NCBI GenBank assembly: GCA_037893245.1
Contig: JBAIAA010000441.1
Span: 372,001 to 436,000, forward strand
From: Crossaster papposus
Taxonomy: Eukaryota > Echinodermata > Asteroidea > Velatida > Solasteridae
Direction of reading: 5' to 3'
Length of the DNA stretch: 64,000 bases
A model generated the notes under the pieces. The model was given only the letters and a program-made list of their open reading frames with translations. It was not told the origin of the DNA and searched no databases. Position 1 is the first letter of the stretch; each line of letters opens with the position of its first letter. Both the position numbers and the translations under genes were made by a program. Below, in pieces: positions 14,496-24,910 of this stretch.

Positions 14496-16829
14496 AGGTC
14501 AAATATGATTTTTACCAAAATGTCTCAAATCTCCCCAGAAATGATTTGTAAGGGGTTAGCCTTGCATTATTATACAAATGAGGTCAAATATGATTTATTC
14601 AAAAATGTCTCAAATCTCCCCCCAAAATGATTTGTAAGGGGTTAGCCATTATTATGCAAATGAGGTCAAATATGATTTATTCTAAAATGTCTCAAATCTC
14701 CCCAGAAATGATTTGTAAGGGGTTAGCCTTGCATTTATATGCAAATGAGGTCAAAAATGATTTATTCCAAAAGGTCTCAAATCTCCCCAGAAATGATTTG
14801 TAAGGGGTTAGCCTTGCATTTATATGCAAATGAGGTCAAAAATGATTTATTCCAAAATGTCTCAAATCTCCCCAGAAATGATTTGTAAGGGGTTAGTTAG
14901 CCTTGCATTTGTATGCAAATGAGGTCAAATATGATTCTTTCCAAAATGTCTTAAATCTCCCTAAAAAAATATTTGTAAGGGGTTAGCCTTGCATTATTAT
15001 GCAAATGAGGTCAAATATGATTTTTACCAAAATGTCTCAAATCTCCCCAGAAATGATTTGTAAGGGGTTAGCGTTGCATTTGTAAGCAAATGAGGTCAAC
15101 TATGATTTATTCCAAAATGTCTCAAAACTCCCCAGAAATGATTTGTAAGGGGTTAGCCTTGCATTTGTATGCAAATAAGGTCAAATATGATTTTTACCAA
15201 AATGTCTCAAATCTCCCCAGAAACGATTTGTAAGGGGTTAGCCTTGCATTATTATACAAATGAGGTCAAATATGATTTATTCAAAAATGTCTCAATTCTC
15301 CCCCAAAATGATTTGTAAGGGGTTAGCCCTGCATTATTATGCAAATGAGGTCAAATATCATTTATTCCAAAATGTCTCAAATTTCCCCAGAAATGATTTA
15401 TAAGGGTATAGCCTTGCATTATTATGCAAATGAGGTCAAATATGATTTATTCCAAAATGTCTCAAATCTCCCCCAAAATGATTTGCATTTATATGCAAAT
15501 GAGGTCAAATATGATTTTTTCCAAAATGTCTTGAATCTCCACAGAAATGATTTGTAAGGGGTTAGCCTTGCTTTTGTATGCAAATGAGGTCAAATATGAT
15601 TTTTACCAAAATGTCTCAAATCTCCCCAGAAATGATTTGTAAGGGGTTAGCCTTGCATTATTATACAAATGAGGTCAAATATGATTTATTCAAAAATGTC
15701 TCAAATCTCCCCCCAAAATGATTTGTAAGGGGTTAGCCTTGCATTATTATGCAAATGAGGTCAAATATGATTTATTCTAAAATGTCTCAAATCTCCCCAG
15801 AAATGATTTGTAAGGGGTTAGCCTTGCATTTATATGCAAATGAGGTCAAAAATGATTTATTCTAAAATGTCTCAAAACTCCCCAGAAATGTTTTGTAAGG
15901 GGTTAGCCTTGCATTATTATGCAAATGAGGTCAAATATGATTTATTCCAAAATGTCTCAAAACTCCCCAGAAATGATTTGTAAGGGGTTAGCCTTGCATT
16001 TGTATGCAAATGAGGTCAAATATAATTTATTCAAAAATGTCTCAAATCTCCCCCAAAATGATTTGTAAGGGGTTAGCCTTGCTTTTGTATGCAAATGAGG
16101 TCAAATATGATGTATTCCAAAAGGTCTCAAATCTCCCCAGAAATGATTTGTAAGGGGTTAGCCTTGCATTTATGCAAATGAGGTCAAATATGATTTATTC
16201 CAAAATGTCTCAAATCTCCCCAGAAATGATTTGTAAGGGGTTAGTTAGCCTTGCATTTGTATGCAAATGAGGTCAAATATGATTCTTTCCAAAATGTCTT
16301 AAATCTCCCTAAAAAAATATTTGTAAGGGGTTAGCCTTGCATTATTATGCAAATGAGGTCAAATATGATTTTTACCAAAATGTCTCAAATCTCCCCAGAA
16401 ATGATTTGTAAGGGGTTAGCGTTGCATTTGTAAGCAAATGAGGTCAACTATGATTTATTCCAAAATGTCTCAAAACTCCCCAGAAATGATTTGTAAGGGG
16501 TTAGCCTTGCATTTGTATGCAAATAAGGTCAAATATGATTTTTACCAAAATGTCTCAAATCTCCCCAGAAACGATTTGTAAGGGGTTAGCCTTGCATTTG
16601 TATGCAAATGAGGTCAAATATGATTTATTCCAAAATGTCTCAAATCTCCCTAAAAATTTATTTGTAAGGGGTTAGCCTTGCATTATTATGCAAATGAGGT
16701 CAAATATGATTTATTCCAAAATGTCTCAAATCTCCCCAGAAATGATTTGTAAGGGGTTAGCCTTGCATTATTATGCAAATGAGGTCAACTATGATTTATT
16801 CCAAAATGTCTCAAACCTCCCCAGAAATG

Positions 16830-18140
16830 ATATGTAAGGGGTTAGCCTTGCATTTATATGCAAATGAGGTCAAAAATGATTTATTCTAAAATGTCTCAAA
16901 ACTCCCCAGAAATGATTTGTAAGGGGTTAGCCTTGCATTATTATACAAATGAGGTCAAATATGATTTATTCAAAAATGTCTCAATTCTCCCCCAAAATGA
17001 TTTGTAAGGGGTTAGCCCTGCATTATTATGCAAATGAGGTCAAATATCATTTATTCCAAAATGTCTCAAATTTCCCCAGAAATGATTTATAAGGGTATAG
17101 CCTTGCATTATTATGCAAATGAGGTCAAATATGATTTATTCCAAAATGTCTCAAATCTCCCCCAAAATGATTTGCATTTATATGCAAATGAGGTCAAATA
17201 TGATTTATTCCAAAATGTCTTGAATCTCCACAGAAATGATTTGTAAGGGGTTAGCCTTGCATTTATATGCAAATGAGGTCAAATATAACTAATTCCAAAA
17301 TGTCTCAAATCCCCCTAGAAATGATTTGTAAGGGGTTAGCGTTGCATTTGTAAGCAAATGAGGTCAACTATGATTTATTCCAAAATGTCTCAAAACTCCC
17401 CAGAAATGATTTGTAAGGGGTTAGCCTTGCATTATTATGCAAATGAGGTCAAAAATGATTTATTCTAAAATGTCTCAAACCTCCCCAGAAATGATATGTA
17501 AGGGGTTAGCCTTGCATTTATATGCAAATGAGGTCAAAAATGATTTATTCTAAAATGTCTCAAAACTCCCCAGAAATGATTTGTAAGGGGTTAGCCTTGC
17601 ATTATTATACAAATGAGGTCAAATATGATTTATTCAAAAATGTCTCAATTCTCCCCCAAAATGATTTGTAAGGGGTTAGCCCTGCATTATTATGCAAATG
17701 AGGTCAAATATCATTTATTCCAAAATGTCTCAAATTTCCCCAGAAATGATTTATAAGGGTATAGCCTTGCATTATTATGCAAATGAGGTCAAATATGATT
17801 TATTCCAAAATGTCTCAAATCTCCCCCAAAATGATTTGCATTTATATGCAAATGAGGTCAAATATGATTTATTCCAAAATGTCTTGAATCTCCACAGAAA
17901 TGATTTGTAAGGGGTTAGCCTTGCATTTATATGCAAATGAGGTCAAATATAACTAATTCCAAAATGTCTCAAATCCCCCTAGAAATGATTTGTAAGGGGT
18001 TAGCGTTGCATTTGTAAGCAAATGAGGTCAACTATGATTTATTCCAAAATGTCTCAAAACTCCCCAGAAATGATTTGTAAGGGGTTAGCCTTGCATTATT
18101 ATGCAAATGAGGTCAAAAATGATTTATTCTAAAATGTCTC
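16830..18140 (+). repeat. Two tandem 664-bp satellite super-units
   Basis: A block starting near 16830 recurs 664 bp downstream. It carries a distinctive pair of monomers (TCATTTATTCC, then a short CAAAATGATTTGCATTT junction), which is also seen once more at 15339. Confidence 0.75.
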
Positions 18141-18688
18141 AAAACTCCCCAGAAATGATTTGTAAGGGGTTAGCCTTGCATTATTATACAAATGAGGTCA
18201 AATATGATTTATTCAAAAATGTCTCAAATCTCCCCCCAAAATGATTTGTAAGGGGTTAGCCTTGCATTTGTATGCAAATGAGGTCAAATATGATTCATTC
18301 CAAAATGTCTCAAATCTCCCTAAAAAAATATTTGTAAGGGGTTAGCCTTGCATTATTATGCAAATGAGGTCAAATATGATTTTTACCAAAATGTCTCAAA
18401 TCTCCCCAGAAATGATTTGTAAGGGGTTAGCCTTGCATTTGTATGCAAATGAGGTCAAATATGATTTATTCCAAAATGTCTCAAATCTCCCTAAAAATTT
18501 ATTTGTAAGGGGTTAGCCTTGCATTTATATGCAAATAAGGTCAAATATGATTTATTCCAAAATGTCTCAAATCTCCCCCAAAATTATTTGTAAGGGGTTA
18601 GCCTTGCATTATTATGCAAATGAGGTCAAATATGATTTATTCCAAAATGTCTCAAATCTCCCTAAAAAAAATATTTGTAAGGGGTTAC

Positions 18689-20544
18689 TCGCATTTTCAT
18701 TAAAATTGAAGGAAAACGTGACTTTTTGTAAAATTTTTATCCATGATTAAATAGATAGAGGGTGATTGAAGAATACTTTTTTGAGAGCACTTGTAATTGT
18801 ATGATCCGAAATATTTATTTGATAATTCATACACAAAGGAAAGACTAAAAGAAAAAAAACTGTCAACAAAAGACAGAAATGAGGAAAACTAAAAGTTTCA
18901 CTTATTTAAATACAAAAATTGATTGATGAACTGATAAATCCAAGAATTGATTAGGCCTAGTAGTAGTACTATGCCAGGACTGATTACATTAATAATATTG
19001 GGAGCACCCCAGACAGATTTTATTACATTTTCCATATTAATCTGTTGCTGTATAAATGTAGGAATTAATAAATTATTCCTAACCTCAGAATCTAATATGA
19101 AATGGTTTATGCTTGTGCTTAAGCCAGTAAACGGGTGGATTTGTAATAGCTTAGGCCTATTGACCACAAAATCAAATAAATGTAAATTATTATACAGTAA
19201 ATAGTTAAGAAACAGTGTTGTGCATATTATTTATCTTTGTAAAAACAGGCCTCAAACATCTCAGCATACAGCGCTAATAAGTACATGTATCACCACTAAC
19301 AAACACACAGCCCGATACACCACACATAAAGTTTGGCTGTCAACAACACGTTTTGCGCAACAACACACACGTTGCATCACACGCGCAGCGATAGGGCGAC
19401 ACTGCCGAAACAGTCGCAAAATATTGTGCAAACAAAATCTCCTTAAAGTCACATTTATCTAAAGCGCACATGTTTATCTTTCCCATGGAAATTGTCTATA
19501 TATATCGGTAATAGGGTTGAAGACTATGAAAGAGTGAATTAATGTTTACAAATGGCAACAACAAGATGACATTTTGGGGAGCGAATGTTTTACCTTGATT
19601 CACGTCGAGGCGCGCAAACGGCAAGAGGCCGAAAAGTTGTGCGTGGGCAAATCAACCAATCAAAATCAGTTTTGTATTACAAGGCAATCAGGGGCGTAGC
19701 GAGGACATTTAGGGGTGGGGGGGGGGGGGGGGGGGGTAGAAGTAAATTCGCCGACTCAGAATAGCCTTTTATTTTAAAAGAAAATGAAAAAAATGTGAAT
19801 TTTTACAAAATTTATAATTGAAAGGAGTTAGCCTTGCATTTTCTTAAGAATTGGCAAAGTTTAGAGTTCAAAATTGGCCAAAAGAAGATTTTTTGTTTTT
19901 TTTAATTAAAAAATATTTTAATTTGTTTTTTAATCCCTTCCTTTTTGAAAGAAATTTGAAATAAAATTGAAAAAAAAAAAAAATTAAATAAGAGGGACTG
20001 ATTTTTCGTTTAACAAGATCTTCAGAGGAAAAATGACAATGATACAAGAAACACATAAGAGCTTTACCTTGTACTTTTATTATGCATTTTTAATCAATCC
20101 GATCTATCAAAAGGAAACAAAATCTACAATTTCTCAAAATTCAAACATTATTCTGAAATGCAATGTTTTTCCCCAAATTTATAAAAAAATTATCAAACTT
20201 TTTTAAAGATCTAGACACAGGGATGTTTATGTAACAACATGAACATTTTGTACTAAATACATGTATACGCATTTTTAAGTAAATTCTGTTAATGCTTACT
20301 AAATATTCCACAGTATTTTTAACTAGTCTTTAACTAGTCATTAATATAAGTAGGTAAACAAAAGTTGGTCGGCTACCTTTTGGAAAGCTAACAATGGTTT
20401 ACCTTACTTTAAACGTCATACTGTAACGTAATGAGGTTGCACATTCAAATTGCATTGATATTGCAACTAATACTGGTCTCTTTTGAACAAATTGTGCGAT
20501 TGCAATAATCAATGTCAAAAGTCTGAAGATGATTGTTAGCATAC
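18689..20544. other. Satellite flank, no gene seen
   Basis: This is AT-rich sequence without a supportable gene. It contains a 20-G run at 19717-19736 next to a GGGGCGTAGC motif, and a decayed satellite-like stretch at 19815-19850 (GGAGTTAGCCTTGCATTTTC). Open frames of 62-89 codons on both strands overlap each other and show no domain. Confidence 0.7.
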
Positions 20545-20871
20545 ATCAGGGATGTAGTCGAGTCCATCACAAGTCCCTGCAAGTCCCTGCAAGTCCCTGC
20601 AAGTCCCTGCAAGTCCCTGCAAGTCCCTGCAAGTCCCTGCAAGTCCCTGCAAGTCCCTGCAAGTCCCTGCAAGTCCCTGCAAGTCCATCACAAGTCCATC
20701 ACAAGTCATTCAGTTCCAATTCAAATCACAAGCTATTCAAATGAGCTTTGACAAAAGCATTCCTTTGTCATTGTTCAACCAGTTACTTATGACTTTCTTC
20801 ATGACTGGACTTGTGACTAGACTTGGGAAAGGACTTGTGCAATGACTTGCAGGGACTTGATACAACTCTGC
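20545..20871. mobile_element. Small inverted-repeat element containing a minisatellite
   Basis: The left end (AGTCCATCACAAGTCCCTGC) and right end (CTTGCAGGGACTTGATACAA) are inverted copies of each other. The internal sequence CATTGTTCAACCAGTTACTT and the ends recur at 31732-31910, so this is a dispersed non-autonomous element. No coding capacity is seen. Confidence 0.75.
20571..20680 (+). repeat. 10-bp minisatellite, 11 units of AAGTCCCTGC
   Basis: Eleven perfect units of AAGTCCCTGC are followed by variant AAGTCCATCAC units to about 20708. The unit is part of the inverted end of the surrounding element, so the array looks like an expansion of that end. Confidence 0.95.
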
Positions 20872-22075
20872 CATACATGTGTCATTATAACTACAAATAT
20901 TATTTCTTGCATAGAGTGTAACACAAATATTTTAGATACACAAATAAAACAAAATATTTTAGCGCAGGAAATGACATTCGTCTGTGAATTAGGAACACCT
21001 TTGCTCAATTCTTCGAATCAGCGACAGAGATTCCCATATAAGCCTAAGAACAATGACTGGAATTTGGAAAGATTAGCTTTCTTCCAATGAACGTTTACTT
21101 GAAATTTAATACTGTAAAAATATGTAATGTTGGAATAATATACATTCTTGCTCTAATAGCAAAACAAATTGAAGCAATTTTACTGCCATTGTTTTGAAAA
21201 GACATAAATTAGAGCAATTAAATTGCTTGATTTTAGTTTATGAACTATACTATTATAAATATAAGATATTTTATTACTTTTCACTTATTTCTCTTAAGTG
21301 CATTACACAGGCAAAAAAGCAGATGCAAGAAACAGACAATATAATCATATAATAATATAATCATTTTAGTTTGCATATAATATTTATCGTTTCTTTCAAA
21401 GAAAGTTGCATTTATCTCATCCTCATACAAAGTTCAATTTAAAATATTTTCCTGAAAAAAACAAAAACAAAAAAACAAATTGAATGAAAGTGTTTTTAAC
21501 AGTACATGTATCTTCTATCTTATTGCGTCTGATAATTTTCCTAAAAGCAGTCACTATATCTTGGAGAAGAGAACTTTAAGCTTTAATGTGATGAAAAACC
21601 CCATGTGGTTTCGACTTTGGGTTCTAAGTTAAGTTCTAAGTAGTAGCAACACATCGAAATAAAGAAGAAAAAAGATAAGTTTACAGTTAGAGAATTTAAT
21701 TGGATTGTTAAGACGCACACATTTGCTGCATGGCAGAGCAAAGCCCTCAGCAACGATAACTTTTGTGCAAGGTATACGGCAATGAAACTTGGCATGCAAC
21801 TTGGCATATGTAATATAACCCGACTATTTTCAAATACTGTCATCATTTTATCAAATTTAGTTATTTTACATTTAGTTCGCAATTGGGTTACACATCCATG
21901 ATGGGTTAAAGCCAGCTAGTAATCTAACCTGATAATTACCGGCATCTATAAGTAGAGTCAGGAAACATTTGTTCCTAGTTTTTCCAGCATAACACAAGAC
22001 TTTACACAGGTCAGTGTAACAATATTGTTTGTGTACTAACCCCCACTACAGAAATACCTTAAAAGGAGAATCATT
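20872..22075. other. AT-rich intergenic stretch, no gene seen
   Basis: I see no splice-supported or domain-bearing frame here. The 99-codon minus-strand frame at 21583-21882 has no recognisable family and is not reported as a gene. Confidence 0.6.
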
Positions 22076-23195
22076 GTTTGCTTTGCACGTTTAAGATCAG
22101 CTCTAGAGACGATCAGCAGACAGCATCTCGAGAGACGATCAGCTAACATCTTGAGTGATGCATATGCCAAGAAAGATATTAATAGCCAAAGACATCATCT
22201 CGAGAGACGATCAGCCAACATCTTGAATGATGCATATGTCAAGAAATATACAAACGGCCAAATATACTAGAATGCATGCACAGTTTTTGGTCAGTGTAAC
22301 AATATTTGGTTGTGTATAAAACACTATCCCCGTTACAGCAATACCTGAAAAGGGGAATCATTGTTTTGCTTTGCACGTTTAAGTTCAGCTCTAGAGACGA
22401 TCAGCAGACATCATCTCGAGAGATCTTGAGTGATGCATATGTCAAGAAAGATATTAACAGCCAAAGACATCATCTCAAGAGACGATCAGCCAACATCTTG
22501 AGTGATGCATATGCAAAGAAAGATACAAACGGCCAAAGACATCATCTCGAGAGACGATCAGCCAACATCTTGAGTGATGCATATGCCAGGAAAAATATTA
22601 ACAGCCAAAGACATCATCTCGAGAGACGATCAGCCAACATCTTGAGTGATGCATATGCCAAGAAAGATATTAACAGCCAAAGACATCATCTCGAGAGACG
22701 ATCAGCCAACATCTTGAGTGATGCATATGCCAAGAAAGATATTAACAGCCAAAGACATCATCTCGAGAGACGATCAGCCAACATCTTGAGTGATGCATAT
22801 GCCAAGAAATATACAAACGGCCAAATATACTAGAATGCATGCACAGTTTTTGGTCAGTGTAACAATATTTGGTTGTGTATAAAACACTATCCCCGTTACA
22901 GCAATACCTGAAAAGGGGAATCATTGTTTTGCTTTGCACGTTTAAGTTCAGCTCTAGAGACGATCAGCAGACATCATCTCGAGAGACGATCAGCCAACAT
23001 CTTGAGTGATGCATATGTCAAGAAAGATATTAACAGCCAAAGACATCATCTCGAGAGACGATCAGCCAACATCTTGAGTGCTGCATATGCCAAGAAAGAT
23101 ATTAACAGCCAAAGACATCATCTCGAGAGACGATCAGCCAACATCTTGAGTGCTGCATATGCCAAGAAAGATACAAACGGCCAAAGATACTAGAA
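22076..23195 (+). repeat. 72-bp repeats in three higher-order blocks
   Basis: A 72-bp unit (core CATCTCGAGAGACGATCAGC, then ACATCTTGAGTGATGCATATG) is tandemly repeated in three blocks. Each block begins with a shared lead-in (near 22010, 22285 and 22850, containing AATACCT then GGAATCATTGTTT) and ends with an in-frame TAG. The period is a multiple of three, so frames stay open: 175 codons at 22306-22833 and 89 codons at 22924-23193. The translated 24-residue unit has dibasic pairs (ERR, KK) on either side of SANILSDAYA. A one-base T indel in the lead-in and a 17-bp gap in the first unit of block 2 change frame between blocks, which argues against strict coding constraint. Function is unknown. 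Confidence 0.85.
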
Positions 23196-23924
23196 TGCCT
23201 GCCCAGTTTCTGTGAGCAAAAGAGTTTTCACATCTTTGGGCTGTCAAAGAGCAAGTGTTTAGCTGTTTTTCACTAATTGGGTCGTTAAGATCGAGGATTA
23301 AGATGGCCAAATGTGGGCAACGAAGCTATCGGCTGCCTCACGCAATGACGTGATGTCCAGTATTCTTGACTGGCTCTTCTTACAACTTCTTGGGTGTCTG
23401 GGTAAACAGAACATAGTCACAAATCATCTATTCGTGGTAGGGCAAAAGAAAAGAACAATTATGCACTTTTTGAAGAAATTTGCAGCTATTTGCAGCGATT
23501 TGCAGCAATTTGCAGCAGATAAAAAAAAATTCAATCTAGATTCTGGGTTTTGCATTTTGCTGAAGTATTTTTATGTATGCAGTGCTTTTAAACAGCTCAT
23601 TCCAAGTAGCAGGAGAGGTGCCCACGATAAAGCAAATAATGATTCTGCAATGCAAGAATCCAGACAGAGAGATGAAAAATTTGAGTGGAAAAATAGTTCA
23701 ATTACATTTACAATTAATAAGCATTAATAGAGCGACGAGGCAAATTTATTCAGAGGCTGCAGGTTCCAAACCCCTTCCAGTCAATTTAGTTTGCTTTTTG
23801 GTTTTATTTAATAATTCCATTCATTTTGAAACAAGTAAAACTGTTCAACAATTTTACGTCATGTTTTCAGAAACACCCCTCTAGCTATTTTATTGGTATG
23901 TGCCTCACGTACGTGCCCTTTTAT
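23196..23924. other. No supportable gene
   Basis: Two overlapping plus-strand frames (138 and 103 codons) occur here without a domain or splice support. A short 12-bp AATTTGCAGC-type run lies at 23478-23520. Confidence 0.55.
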
Positions 23925-24350
23925 AGAGATAGATGTGCGCCCGAGAGATGTGCGCCCGAGAGATGTGCGCCCGATAGATGTGCGCCCGATAGATGTGCGT
24001 CCGATAGATGTGCGCCCGATAGATGAGCGCCCGCGGAAGATGAGCGCCCGCGGAAGATGCGCGCCCGCGGAAGATGCGCGCCCGCGGAAGATGCGCGCCC
24101 GCGGAAGATGCGCGCCCGCGGAAGATGCGCGCCCACGAGAGATGCGCGTCCGCGGAAGATGCGCGCCCGCGGAAGATGTGCGCCCGCGGAAGATGTGCGC
24201 CCGTGGAAAATGTGCGCCCGTGGAAGATGCTGCCCACGGAAGATGCGCGCCCGCGAAAGATATGCGGGCGGAAGATGTGCGGGCGGAAGATATGCGCGCG
24301 TAAAATGTGCGTGCATAAGATGTGTGCACGATAGATGTGCGCACAATCGA
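23925..24350 (+). repeat. 16-bp GC-rich minisatellite
   Basis: About 25 units of GCGCCCGCGGAAGATG, with GATAGATGTGCGCCC variants at both edges. All six frames are open across it, giving spurious long frames on both strands. It lies just beyond the 3' end of the ABC transporter gene. Confidence 0.95.
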
Positions 24351-24660
24351 CGCATTATAGTCGGGTGATATACGCATGACATGGCATTGGGACTACATGT
24401 ATAAATCTATGCACTCATTGGTTGGGCTGTGGGAGGTTTTAACCAATGAAAAGGTCATGGGCCAGACTTCATAGGAGTCCAAATTAAATGCGACACCGAA
24501 AAAGCATTTAAAACTGACTGGGCCATGTTTTATTGGCCATTTAAACAAACCAGGTGTCGGGCTATCGACCAATAGGAATGGCTAAACTGTCATAGGTATT
24601 TATGAATGAAAAATATTGACACCAAACGTAGTTAGTGATCAATGAACAATAAGCAATGAC

Positions 24661-24666
24661 TTTATT
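24661..24666 (-). promoter_or_regulatory. Candidate poly(A) signal of the ABC transporter gene
   Basis: AATAAA is read on the minus strand about 140 bases past the transporter stop codon, within AAAAAATAAAGTCATT. It is the first canonical signal downstream of the stop. Confidence 0.65.
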
Positions 24667-24803
24667 TTTTAAACTGCAAGGAACTGACGATTCCAGATGA
24701 AACAAACTGCTGGTATTTTGTTTCGTTTTTTCTTTGCTATTCTCGCCGATGGAATCCCTTGCAATGAATGTCGACGATGATGAAAGACGGGGAAACAAAA
24801 GAT

Positions 24804-24910
24804 CTACTTTCTGATGCGTAGGAACAACGCCGACATGGCGAGGAAGAATACGGCCCAGGCCAGGGTGATCACGTAGCCTAGCCATACCTCCATATGCTCC
24901 ATGCCCCATC
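24804..24910 (-). CDS. ABC transporter exon 20 (last helix, stop)
   Basis: Residues 672-706: [20 protein letters not shown] helix, then LFLRIRK and a TAG stop at 24804-24806. Confidence 0.95.

Larger units (their letters stand above)
1..18688 (+). repeat. Satellite array, ~85-bp monomer, ~220 copies
   Basis: An uninterrupted tandem array starts before the window and ends near 18688. Successive monomers measure 85, 86 and 89 bp; others vary within about 82-89 bp. Each monomer holds, in order, a GTCAAATATGATTTATTCC block, an AAATGTCTCAAATCTCCCC block, GATTTGTAAGGGGTTAGCC, and TTGCATTATTATGCAAATGAG. Recurrent variants are a 4-bp TTAG insertion (89-bp units), a 3-bp shorter TTGCATTTATGCAAAT form, and point variants such as ATACAAAT and AAGCAAAT. 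Short open frames of 72-78 codons recur only because whole blocks are duplicated; they have no protein-like composition. I see no gene in this stretch. Confidence 0.98.

Noticed and set aside
1-18688. Telomere-like GGGGTTAG and TTAGTTAG in the array
   Set aside because: Occurs once per ~85-bp monomer and is not a run of TTAGGG, so this is not a telomere or interstitial telomeric tract.
22076-23195. CRISPR-like array
   Set aside because: Units are contiguous without unique spacers, and the genome is eukaryotic.
23859-24382. Frames up to 172 codons in the GC-rich minisatellite
   Set aside because: The 16-bp repeat is open in all six frames.
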